Origin: an uncultured Pirellulaceae bacterium
GTDB lineage: Bacteria; Planctomycetota; Planctomycetia; Pirellulales; Pirellulaceae
Reading direction: 5' to 3'
Assembly: GCA_937921995.1 (NCBI GenBank)
Contig: CAKZVF010000055.1
Span: 25,783 to 89,782, forward strand
DNA: 64,000 bases
Shown here: positions 1-7,711 of the stretch, piece by piece
Layout: every line of letters begins with the position of its first letter
Position numbering within the stretch: position 1 is the first letter of the stretch
Made by a program: the position numbers and the translations under genes
Notes under the pieces: model-generated
The model's input: only the letters and a program-made list of their open reading frames with translations
Databases searched by the model: none
Told to the model about the DNA's origin: nothing

Positions 1-1206
1 CCGGTACAACTGCCGAACTTCACACCTCAACAGGCTCAGCCCTTCATCCCCCAAGGCGGCGTGTTGCCAACTCTGGATCTGCCAAGGACGAATTTACCCG
101 ATCCGTCGAACTACAACCTCCAACCATTTCCCGTTTTCCCGAACTTGGGCAACCAGCAGCAGCTGCAAGTCCTTCCTCCACCTCCGCAGCAATTGCCGCA
201 GAACTTCAACCTGCCCCAACCGGCGTTTGGCCAACCGCAGTTTCAACAACCTCAGTTTCAGCAGCCCAACTTGGGATATCAAGGCCAATACAATCCGTAT
301 CAAAACCGGTGGCCCTACCAAGGCACCGGTACGGACTGGCTCCCAGCGATTGATTGGTCCTGGCCGCGCGCCCAGTGGCAGCGTTTCCAAACGGAATTCC
401 TTCCGCGCGTGTTGGAGCGACCACGTTTTCGACACACCTACCTCCACGGCAGCAACCGCAGCGGCGTCGACGGCAACGAATTGGACATCAACGACTTCGA
501 AGTAGCCACGACGCTCACCCGACCGAATTTTCTCGGCAGCGGACAACCCTTGCGTGTCAGCCCCGGTGCCGTTTTCTCTTACTGGGACGGGCCACAAACA
601 CCCTCCACCGGATTCGACTTACCGTCGAAAGCCTTTGGATTGTATCTCGGTTTCGATCACGTTACCGATCTGACCAAAACGGCAGGCTTTGAAACCAACT
701 TTACCGTTGGCGTCTACAGCGACTATCAAAACTTCTCCTCAGATTCCCTTCGGCTGACCGGCCGTCTGTTGGGCTGGCAACGCATCAACTCCTACACCGT
801 CGGAAAACTGGGCATCGAATATCTTGATCGCGTCCGTATCAAAATGTTGCCGGCGGTGGGATTGTTTATGTCCCCCAATCCAGACATGAAATTGGATTTG
901 TATTTCCCCCGCACCAAACTATCGCATCGTATTCCCAACCTGGGCGAATACGAAGCATGGGCTTACGTCGGTGGCGAATACGGCGGCGGCAGTTGGGCCA
1001 TCGAACGCATTGACGGATCCAATGATCAAGCCGACATCAACGACGTCCGCGCCTATGCTGGCTTGGAATGGATCGGACCGCGGCGCGTCACGGGTTTCGT
1101 CGATTTCGGGTATGCGTTTGAACGAGAGATCGTTTACCGTTCCAATCCGATCGACGATCTGAACCTGCAAGACACGTTGTTCGTTCGGACTGGCGTGGCG
1201 TTTTAG
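1..1206 (+). CDS. Pro/Gln-rich outer-membrane beta-barrel-like protein (5' partial)
   Basis: The reading frame is open from the first base of the window, so the true start lies upstream; the GTG at 61 used by the ORF track is probably internal. The first ~110 visible residues are rich in Pro, Gln and Asn (repeats such as QPQFQQPQFQQP), which looks like a flexible secreted spacer. The remaining ~270 residues alternate polar and hydrophobic residues with many aromatics, as in transmembrane beta-strands, and the chain ends in Phe (VRTGVAF), the usual terminal residue of outer-membrane barrels. I infer an outer-membrane or surface protein; the function is unknown. It converges on the sulfotransferase gene with only 26 bp between them, and no terminator is visible there. 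Confidence 0.7.
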   Translation, partial: PVQLPNFTPQQAQPFIPQGGVLPTLDLPRTNLPDPSNYNLQPFPVFPNLGNQQQLQVLPPPPQQLPQNFNLPQPAFGQPQFQQPQFQQPNLGYQGQYNPYQNRWPYQGTGTDWLPAIDWSWPRAQWQRFQTEFLPRVLERPRFRHTYLHGSNRSGVDGNELDINDFEVATTLTRPNFLGSGQPLRVSPGAVFSYWDGPQTPSTGFDLPSKAFGLYLGFDHVTDLTKTAGFETNFTVGVYSDYQNFSSDSLRLTGRLLGWQRINSYTVGKLGIEYLDRVRIKMLPAVGLFMSPNPDMKLDLYFPRTKLSHRIPNLGEYEAWAYVGGEYGGGSWAIERIDGSNDQADINDVRAYAGLEWIGPRRVTGFVDFGYAFEREIVYRSNPIDDLNLQDTLFVRTGVAF

Positions 1207-1232
1207 GTAACCATCGCCGACCGTCCCGTCTT

Positions 1233-2717
1233 CTACGTCGTGCGTTCTTCCACGCGCTGGTAAAACTCTCGCAAACGAGCTTTCACACGCATCGTCGTTT
1301 CGTCGGTTTGGACATATTCGCCCGAGTTCTCTCGAACCATTTCGATCGGCACTGGCTCTACCTCCAGAAACTCAAACACTTCTCGCATCACCGCGGTAGG
1401 CGCTTCGTTGAGTTCCTCAAGTTGCAACACCATCAACTGATCGGCACCAAAACGTTTTCTCCATCGGCGCAGCAGCAGTTCGTACAATCCAAGAATAAGA
1501 AACATGTTGCAGTTGGTTCTGCTTCGGATTTTCTCTAGCAGCGCGTCCTCGGCACGTTCGGGATCATCACAAATCATCCTTTCCAGTTCGTCGATGTCTC
1601 TGATGGTCGCGCGGACGTCGACCGAACTGAATCCGATACGATTGTTGTGGCGGAGATGGGAAATGGCGCGGTCCGCTGGGTCCCGCTGGATAAACAGCAA
1701 TTTGACATCCGGAATCATTTCCGCAATGCGTTGAACAATATCAAACGCGTAGTACCCCGGACTGGCGTCGCCGGTAAAGTAGCCCCCGGATTGATCAAGC
1801 CGCGGAAAATGGTCGAGATACCAGTCCCGCTGAAGCGATGAGAACTGGAAAAACTGTATCTCCTTTTCGATTGGAGCCACAAACTTCGGATGGCTTGCGA
1901 TCAACTGATGCAGCGTCGTTGTACCGCATTTCATCGCGCCAATGATCAAGAATTTAGGTGGCAGCGGCGGTCCATTTTCAACCAAAGGAAGCTTGCGACC
2001 GGACGCTGCCAAAGACTGCGCAGTGGCTTTTTGAATGTTGCGGCGGCTCGATTCAAAATCGCCACACTTGGAATCGAAAATGCTGAGCAATTTAAAATAG
2101 AATTTGGGAGCACCACCGCGATAGTCAAAATCCACCAACCATTTCCGCGACGCTTCGGCCGCCGCAAGCGCACATTCCTCGACCGCGCGTATCACCGCCC
2201 CCCAACTGGCATCTTCGCCGTGAGCGACAGAGCGCGTGAAAAGTTCAACCGCTTCGTCGTAGTCTCGGTCGTCTAATGCCTGCATCGCGAGCGCTTTGGA
2301 CGCCGCCGAAAAATGGCGTGCTTCATCAAGGTGTTGCAAAAACCGTTTGGCCAGTTCGTTGCCTCCTGCCTGCTGCAGCAACAACGATGCTTCAAAGAGC
2401 AGATGTTCTGGGGCCGCTGATAGATTCGAAATCCCAGACAGCGATTCCGAAACCGCGTCATGGTTTTGCAGCGCCGATTGGACTTTGGCGTACAAAATGA
2501 TCACGGTCGGGTTGGCCGAATACTTATGACGCGTTCTGCTTGCGATCTCCTCCGCAGCAGGCAGGTTGCCTTGTGCCAGCAAGCGGCTGATCTTTCGAGT
2601 GCAGCGCACGCGCGGATGGAAACCCTTCAGATATTTCAAAAATGATTTTAGCATCCGAGATTCTACGAGGTCGTTCCGTTTCAGTTGGGAAGCATAGTAA
2701 AAGTATTTGAGCGTCAC
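1233..2717 (-). CDS. Sulfotransferase with TPR-like N-terminal half
   Basis: The C-terminal half is a PAPS-dependent sulfotransferase. The 5'-phosphosulfate loop is FLIIGAMKCGTTTLHQLI at about residue 255, and the 3'-phosphate motif is FIQRDPADRAISHL. The N-terminal ~240 residues form paired helices rich in Ala and Leu that resemble degenerate TPR or Sel1-type repeats. This architecture is known for bacterial sulfotransferases acting on polysaccharides, peptides or lipids; the acceptor cannot be read from the sequence. The listed start is a GTG; an in-frame ATG 21 codons later (MLKSFLKYLK) is an equally good candidate, and neither has a convincing ribosome binding site. A second, unrelated-looking sulfotransferase lies upstream on the same strand. 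Confidence 0.88.
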   Translation of the reverse strand: MTLKYFYYASQLKRNDLVESRMLKSFLKYLKGFHPRVRCTRKISRLLAQGNLPAAEEIASRTRHKYSANPTVIILYAKVQSALQNHDAVSESLSGISNLSAAPEHLLFEASLLLQQAGGNELAKRFLQHLDEARHFSAASKALAMQALDDRDYDEAVELFTRSVAHGEDASWGAVIRAVEECALAAAEASRKWLVDFDYRGGAPKFYFKLLSIFDSKCGDFESSRRNIQKATAQSLAASGRKLPLVENGPPLPPKFLIIGAMKCGTTTLHQLIASHPKFVAPIEKEIQFFQFSSLQRDWYLDHFPRLDQSGGYFTGDASPGYYAFDIVQRIAEMIPDVKLLFIQRDPADRAISHLRHNNRIGFSSVDVRATIRDIDELERMICDDPERAEDALLEKIRSRTNCNMFLILGLYELLLRRWRKRFGADQLMVLQLEELNEAPTAVMREVFEFLEVEPVPIEMVRENSGEYVQTDETTMRVKARLREFYQRVEERTT

Positions 2718-2742
2718 TGAAGAAGGGTCGAAAACGGTATAA

Positions 2743-2881
2743 GGTAGTGGACGAGGCCACGAGTCCGGCCCCTACATTACCCTTTGATCTTTACGTCATA
2801 ACTCCGTTTCATTCCGGCACCCAATACATCGTTTAGGGCGTCGTTGAATGCAGATGCAGGATTCGTGGCCTCATCCACTAC
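2743..2881. repeat. Inverted pair of the GTAGTGGAYGAGGCCACGARTCC dispersed repeat
   Basis: The left arm (2743-2766) reads GTAGTGGACGAGGCCACGAG and the right arm (2859-2881) is its reverse complement with small changes (TTCGTGGCCTCATCCACTAC). They enclose about 92 bp. The same 23-24 bp sequence occurs at 18441, 20102 (decayed), 30443, 30602, 61169 and 61429. The copy at 2859, read on the minus strand, shares a longer stretch (through CCTGCATCTGCATTCAA) with the copy at 61169. The pair lies between the two sulfotransferase genes and probably acts as a 3'-end structure, though that is inference. Confidence 0.8.
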
Positions 2882-2915
2882 AATAACTGACTTTGCGCGG
2901 CACTGATCAGAACGA

Positions 2916-3758
2916 TCACCATGGTTCATCGTAACCTTGGGCGATTAACTCTTCCCCCGCCTCTTCCTTGAACCACTTCGTCGCCGCGGGGGTGAAGTAA
3001 TTTTTCCAATCACCGACGGCACCTTTTCGCAGAAACTCGTTGGGCCGCTCCTTCTCAAAACCGGGACTCAGATCGCCCTCGATCGGACCGCACCGTTTCG
3101 GGTCGACGCCCAGAAACTCAAACAGCCGCGCACGTTCGCCTTCGGTGTCGGCGTGCAAATCTTCATACCTAACAAAACACGTTTTAAGATTTGGATACCG
3201 CTGGGCTGCCGTTTTGTCCCCAATGACATGGTCGCGCCACCAGATGGCACTTTCGCGCACCATCACTTCATGACACATCAACTGATCAGGGTTCTTTTGG
3301 AAGTAGAAAGCGTCTTGCTTGAACAATTCAAACGTTTTCGCCATCGCAGGAATGCGTTTGAACAGGCGATGGGCCTGCGGGTTGTTGTAGAGATGAAACG
3401 CGCGGCTGACCAGAACATCCCGCCCGTCACGGACGATGCAAATGTGAGGCACGCCGCGCAGAGTGACCGGTTCGATCGAATGGGGCGTTCGTTCACCGAT
3501 GACACGAGCGTCAGGATGCGCCTTTTTCTTGAGCACATCTTTAATCAGCGCATCAAATTTGGCACGGGTAAATTCGCGATATTCGGGATCGGAGTAAATC
3601 GGCTGAGAATGCAGAAGCGGATTGAGTTTGCCGACGATTTCTTGCCAGTGATATTCGCCAATACAGTCGACTTCTTCATGACTGCTGAGTAAACTGCCCA
3701 GCCAGTTGGTGCCCGACTTCATAAAGCCGCGCAAAGAGAAAAAGGTTGGGTCCTGCAT
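2916..3758 (-). CDS. Sulfotransferase domain protein
   Basis: A compact 280-residue PAPS-dependent sulfotransferase. The phosphosulfate-binding loop is near the N-terminus (FMKSGTNWLGSLLSSH, about residue 14), followed by the 3'-phosphate motif ICIVRDGRDVLVSRAFHLYN at about 130. There is no signal peptide or membrane segment, so it is expected in the cytoplasm. The layout resembles Sulfotransfer_1/3 family enzymes; the acceptor is unknown. The ORF track begins at a TTG; the ATG directly after it (3758) is the more likely start. The gene is divergent from the S4 protein gene, with 120 bp between their starts. Confidence 0.88.
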   Translation of the reverse strand: MQDPTFFSLRGFMKSGTNWLGSLLSSHEEVDCIGEYHWQEIVGKLNPLLHSQPIYSDPEYREFTRAKFDALIKDVLKKKAHPDARVIGERTPHSIEPVTLRGVPHICIVRDGRDVLVSRAFHLYNNPQAHRLFKRIPAMAKTFELFKQDAFYFQKNPDQLMCHEVMVRESAIWWRDHVIGDKTAAQRYPNLKTCFVRYEDLHADTEGERARLFEFLGVDPKRCGPIEGDLSPGFEKERPNEFLRKGAVGDWKNYFTPAATKWFKEEAGEELIAQGYDEPW

Positions 3759-3878
3759 CAATTATCCAAGTTCCAAAACATTGCTGTGGTTTTTCGTAAA
3801 ATCTCCGATCAGCAATTACACCACATTGGCGGCAAACAATCTACGTTCGTCGCCCACAAAGTTAAAGGCTTCGCCACA

Positions 3879-4109
3879 ATGGCTTCAGAAAATCCAGAAC
3901 CAACCTCGGGCTCAGCCGAACCCACCATCCAATTGGATCATTTCCTGCAATCCTGTGGCGTTCCCACCGGCGGACAAGCGAAACTGCTGATCCAAGCGGG
4001 CGAGGTGATAGTCAACGATAAGGTGGAAAAGCGTCGCAAGATGAAGCTGAGACTGGGCGACGTCGTCCTTTTTGACGGTGAAGAATACGAGGTCGCGCTC
4101 GGCGAGTGA
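3879..4109 (+). CDS. S4 domain RNA-binding protein (YbcJ/YaaA type)
   Basis: A 76-residue protein consisting almost only of an S4 RNA-binding fold. The helix-loop-strand core is readable as LDHFLQSCGVPTGGQAK, IQAGEVIVNDKVEKRR and LRLGDVVLFDGEEYEV. It matches the small stand-alone S4 proteins of the YbcJ/YaaA group, presumed to bind structured RNA or ribosomal intermediates in the cytoplasm. The ORF track extends 31 codons upstream, but that part has no S4 similarity and reaches into the region between divergent genes, so the ATG at 3879 (MASENPEP) is preferred. The ~20 residues before the fold are low-complexity. Confidence 0.85.
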   Translation: MASENPEPTSGSAEPTIQLDHFLQSCGVPTGGQAKLLIQAGEVIVNDKVEKRRKMKLRLGDVVLFDGEEYEVALGE

Positions 4110-4146
4110 CCCGATAAGCTGTGGTCGGCTGTCCTGGTCTGGTGAG

Positions 4147-4279
4147 GTAGTGGAGCCTTGTTAAAGCTCCTGGATGCCGATCCATGGCCTGTTGGTCAGT
4201 CAACAATCACCGAAATGGTGCAAAGAGATGGAGCGTTTGAAAGCAGCCGCAACAAGGGATTTTTAACAAAATCCACTAC
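4147..4279. repeat. Inverted repeat pair between convergent genes
   Basis: The left arm (4147-4170) begins GTAGTGGAGCCTTGTTAAAG and the right arm (4256-4279) reads on the minus strand GTAGTGGATTTTGTTAAAAA. They are imperfect inverted copies about 85 bp apart. Both start with the same GTAGTGGA that begins the larger dispersed family, so they may be a diverged branch of it. The pair fills the gap between the S4 gene and the convergent sensor gene, where a terminator would be expected. Confidence 0.6.
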
Positions 4280-4329
4280 GGCTTAGGTCCATTGAATAAG
4301 TAGTCGGCACTTAGCCGCCATGCCGCTGT

Positions 4330-6039
4330 CTACTTGGAACTCAGCGGCCGAGCGTCGCGGGCAACCGTCGCTTCTAGCGTCTCTAACAACTGCTCCAGTC
4401 GGAACGGTTTATAAAGGACCGCATTGGTTCGCAGGCCTTCTTCTCTGGCTTTGGGGATCGTGTGGCACGGATCATAGCCATAACCGGTCATCAGAATCAA
4501 AGGCGGATCCCCATAGAAATCCTTCAGCTGCTTCATCAGCTCGTACCCTTTAATATCCGGCAACCGAATGTCAGCGATCAGCGCGTCATACTCGCCCGTC
4601 TTCGCGCTCATTCGGCGCACCATCATCATGGACTCACGACCGGTATGAGCCGTCTCCACCACGCAGCCGTAGCGTTCGAGCAAAAGATGGGCCGATGTGC
4701 GAACGTTCTCATCGGCGTCAATCACCAAGATGCGTTTATTCCGTAGGGAAGGGCGAGGCTCAATTTGCACGCAGGTCGGCAGGACCGCTTCGGGGGCCAT
4801 TTCGCTTTCAACGTTGCAGATCGCGCGCTTGATCGCGCGAGCATGTTCCAGCACCGTCTCCAACCGCTCAATCACCTCGGGGTCTTGCCCGATGAAACTT
4901 TCGATTGACTGCACAGTGTGGTTCAGGATCTCATCGACGGGCATCCCGACGGCGTTGCGAATCGCCGAAACACTTTGCAAGGCGGCGTCCGTGCGTTGGG
5001 CGTTCAACAGCTCCAACGTGTTGAGCGCGATCGCGATATACCGCGCGAAAGATTCCAAGAACACCACGTCATGCGTGGTAAAACGGTTCGTCTCCGGGCT
5101 TTCGACATTGAACGTCCCCACAATTTCATCGTGGTACTTCAGCGGCACCGTCAGAGAGCTTTTGGCCCCCATCAACCCGTCCATGTAAAGGTCGTCGTCG
5201 GTGGTGTCTTCGCAGAGATAACTTTTCCCCGTCGCCGCAACAAAACCGGTCACGCCGTTATCGGTGCGGCTGGCAAACAGCGTCCGGTGCGTGATTCCTG
5301 AATCCATCCCCACCGACAGCAACGGACGGAGCTCTTTGGTTTCCACATTCAGCACACGAATTTCAACGACATCGAAATTCAGAAGATCCTCCGTATAGTG
5401 AAGGATGTTCTGCTTGAGTAATTCGATGCGTTCCTCAAAGCCCATCTGATAGATTTCTTCCGGACGCAAATCCGTCAGTTCCGAACCGGCTTGATGCAGC
5501 GCGTCCAGTTTCTGCCGCTGGATCACCTGATCGGTGGACTCCCGCAGCGTCACCACCATTTGCTCGCAGACGCCCGCAGAATTGAGCACCGGCGTCGCAA
5601 ACATCGTGAAAAATCGGTCGCCGACTTTTAATGTTGCTTTGACGGCCACCTTCTTCGCCATCGCGGAACTGAGCGGGCTGGGGTCGTCGCCGACGATGTT
5701 CGTTTCGCCAAGGCAATCGTAGAAAGGTTGACCGGTCAAGTCGGTCGAATCCAAAGCCTCCAACAAACGGCGGTTGGCTCTGATGATGCGTTTCTGAGAA
5801 TCCAACAGAGCGATGCCAAAAGGCACACAATCCAAAATCGAATCGCTCTGCAGAATCCTTTTCAGCGATTGATTGCCTTGCTTTGAATCGCACAGATAAA
5901 GTGCGTCAAAATCCTGATCGGCGAGCAGTTCGATGGCGTTGCCGGTCGAATTCGTTTCGACCACCTGAGTTGCATCGTCAAAATGCGGAGCCGAGACCTT
6001 TGAGTCTCCGGCATCGTTCACGATAAGAACTTTCGGCAC
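4330..6039 (-). CDS. PAS-GAF protein with C-terminal receiver domain
   Basis: A 569-residue cytoplasmic signalling protein. In order: a short receiver-like segment (VPKVLIVNDAG to FDALYLCD, ~1-65), a PAS domain (FGIALLDSQKRIIRANRRLL), a GAF domain (VVEIRVLNVE to FTTHDVVFLESFARYIAIAL), a helical stretch, and a complete receiver domain. The receiver has the acidic pocket (VIDADE), the phosphorylatable Asp (ALIADIRLPD), the Thr (ILMTGYG) and the Lys (LYKPF). There is no histidine-kinase or output domain, so a partner kinase probably exists elsewhere. The ORF track begins 91 codons upstream, but the GTG at 6039 is preferred because it has an AAGGCGA Shine-Dalgarno-like sequence 7-8 nt away and begins exactly at the receiver-like fold. 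The longer form cannot be excluded. Confidence 0.78.
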   Translation of the reverse strand: MPKVLIVNDAGDSKVSAPHFDDATQVVETNSTGNAIELLADQDFDALYLCDSKQGNQSLKRILQSDSILDCVPFGIALLDSQKRIIRANRRLLEALDSTDLTGQPFYDCLGETNIVGDDPSPLSSAMAKKVAVKATLKVGDRFFTMFATPVLNSAGVCEQMVVTLRESTDQVIQRQKLDALHQAGSELTDLRPEEIYQMGFEERIELLKQNILHYTEDLLNFDVVEIRVLNVETKELRPLLSVGMDSGITHRTLFASRTDNGVTGFVAATGKSYLCEDTTDDDLYMDGLMGAKSSLTVPLKYHDEIVGTFNVESPETNRFTTHDVVFLESFARYIAIALNTLELLNAQRTDAALQSVSAIRNAVGMPVDEILNHTVQSIESFIGQDPEVIERLETVLEHARAIKRAICNVESEMAPEAVLPTCVQIEPRPSLRNKRILVIDADENVRTSAHLLLERYGCVVETAHTGRESMMMVRRMSAKTGEYDALIADIRLPDIKGYELMKQLKDFYGDPPLILMTGYGYDPCHTIPKAREEGLRTNAVLYKPFRLEQLLETLEATVARDARPLSSK

Positions 6040-6388
6040 GGGAGATCGCCTTAACGGGTGTGCTTTGTGTATCGGACCGGCTAATAAATATCCGACTGAT
6101 TCAATGTTATCCAACTCTTTTGTTTCGGCAACGCAGACTCGATGATTTAACGCCAGTTTTCCAACATTCTTTGATTCAAAAATCAGATTAATCCGAACCC
6201 CGTTTCTAACGGGCTCTGGCTTCTCCGAACCGGGCTCAATGTTGACACTTACCACGCTCATCGGCGACATCCGATGTTTCGATAAAGGCAAATCACAATT
6301 CACTACACGCAAATACCGCTGCTGATGGCATAATTAGGTGCAGGGCGGGCTAAAGCTGTTATGCTGTTGTGGTCAATTCATTGCAACG
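6040..6388. other. Intergenic region between divergent sensor gene and rsgA
   Basis: If the downstream starts for both neighbours are right, this is a 349 bp region between divergent genes that must hold both promoters. It is AT-richer than the flanks. The open minus-strand frame through it encodes no recognisable domain. I see no convincing -35/-10 pair, repeat or RNA gene. Confidence 0.45.
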
Positions 6389-7576
6389 ATGCGAGTCCAA
6401 GTGGCGAAAAAGAAGAAGAACAAATCGAAGATCCGCGCCAATTTCCGCAAACGCCAGAACACGCGCGTGCGGAAGACCGATTTCACCAAGGACTTCAAAG
6501 ACGACGCGGAATCGCTGGAAAATACGGTCTCGGGCGAACGGCTCTCGGGCAAGGGGAATCTTTCCCGTAAACGCACCGTCATCGGTACGACCTCCGATCA
6601 AACCGAATCCGGCTTCGAAGTCGATCTTGATATTGATTCCGAACATTCGCGGCCGGGACGCGTGCTGTCGGTTCATGGGCTCAATAGCTTCGTCAAAATC
6701 GAAGATGGCCAAGTCTACGAATGCACGGTTCGAGGCATTTTGAAGTCGCTGGCGACAGATTTACAGCACGTCGTGGTCGCCGGTGATTTTGTGACCATCG
6801 AAATTGATCCCGACGCCGAGGAGAATTGGGGCGTCATCGTGCGCGTTAACGCGCGGCGAAATCAAATCAGCCGCACCAGCCGCAAACGCCAGCAGATTAT
6901 CGCCGCCAATATTGATCTTGCCTTTATCGTCTCCAGCGCCGTTGAACCGGCGCTCAAGCCAAACCTAATCGACCGGTTTCTGGTCTCCGCCGAAAAATCA
7001 AACATTCAACCGATCATCATCATCAATAAAATTGATCAAGTGAACCTGATCGACTTACAACCGCTGGCCGGCGTCTGGAGCCAATTGGGCTATCCCGTCG
7101 TCATGACGTCGACGATTACCGGAGAAGGAATCAGCCGACTACGCGATCTTGTTCTTGGGCGCGACTGCGTTGTGGCTGGGCAAAGTGGCGTAGGAAAATC
7201 ATCCATTCTCAATTCGATCGAACCGGGACTGGCGCTCAGGGTCAGCCAAGTCTCACAGGAGAATCAAAAAGGGCGACACACAACGACCGCAGCCCGGCTG
7301 ATTCCCTTAGCCAGCAACAACGGCGACGATTCGGCAGGCGGGCACCTCATTGATACGCCCGGGATTCGATCGTTTCAGTTGTGGGACGTCATCCCCGAGG
7401 AGGTTGCCGGGTACTTTCGTGAGATCCGGCCCTTCATCAATGATTGTCGCTTCCCCGATTGCACGCACACTCACGAAGAAGACTGCAGCGTCAAATGGGC
7501 GGTTGCCGACGGCAAGATCGACGCGCGGCGGTACGAGAGCTATTGCCAGATGCGCATCAATGATGAGTATCTGTAG
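6389..7576 (+). CDS. rsgA: Ribosome small subunit-dependent GTPase A
   Basis: A circularly permuted GTPase that helps late maturation of the 30S ribosomal subunit. The motif order is diagnostic: the G4 motif IIINKIDQVN comes before the P-loop GQSGVGKSSILN, followed by G3 DTPGIRSF. The C-terminal zinc knuckle is CRFPDCTHTHEEDC. An OB-fold (GRVLSVHGLNSFVKIEDGQVYECTVRG) precedes the GTPase core. At 395 residues it is longer than typical RsgA because of a ~75-residue N-terminal extension rich in Lys and Arg (KKKKNKSK), which may bind rRNA. The ATG at 6389 is chosen over the track start at 6338 because the 17 extra residues carry no family features. Confidence 0.95.
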   Translation: MRVQVAKKKKNKSKIRANFRKRQNTRVRKTDFTKDFKDDAESLENTVSGERLSGKGNLSRKRTVIGTTSDQTESGFEVDLDIDSEHSRPGRVLSVHGLNSFVKIEDGQVYECTVRGILKSLATDLQHVVVAGDFVTIEIDPDAEENWGVIVRVNARRNQISRTSRKRQQIIAANIDLAFIVSSAVEPALKPNLIDRFLVSAEKSNIQPIIIINKIDQVNLIDLQPLAGVWSQLGYPVVMTSTITGEGISRLRDLVLGRDCVVAGQSGVGKSSILNSIEPGLALRVSQVSQENQKGRHTTTAARLIPLASNNGDDSAGGHLIDTPGIRSFQLWDVIPEEVAGYFREIRPFINDCRFPDCTHTHEEDCSVKWAVADGKIDARRYESYCQMRINDEYL

Positions 7577-7628
7577 CGGGGATTGGACTACTGATTGGAT
7601 TGGCCGGTTCCGAATTGCATCAAAAATG

Positions 7629-7661
7629 AAACGCCCGTTAGGCAGTGCCTGACGGGCGTTT
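7629..7661. terminator. Bidirectional intrinsic terminator between rsgA and the GH10 gene
   Basis: A 14 bp stem with one G-T pair (AAACGCCCGTTAGG / CCTGACGGGCGTTT) and a 5 nt loop. It is flanked by A residues on the left and T residues on the right, so it can terminate transcription in both directions. It lies exactly between two convergent genes. Confidence 0.85.
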
Positions 7662-7711
7662 ATCGCTTCTTCGTCACCTGAGAACTTCTTACTAAGTCCA
7701 CAAGAGAAGTA

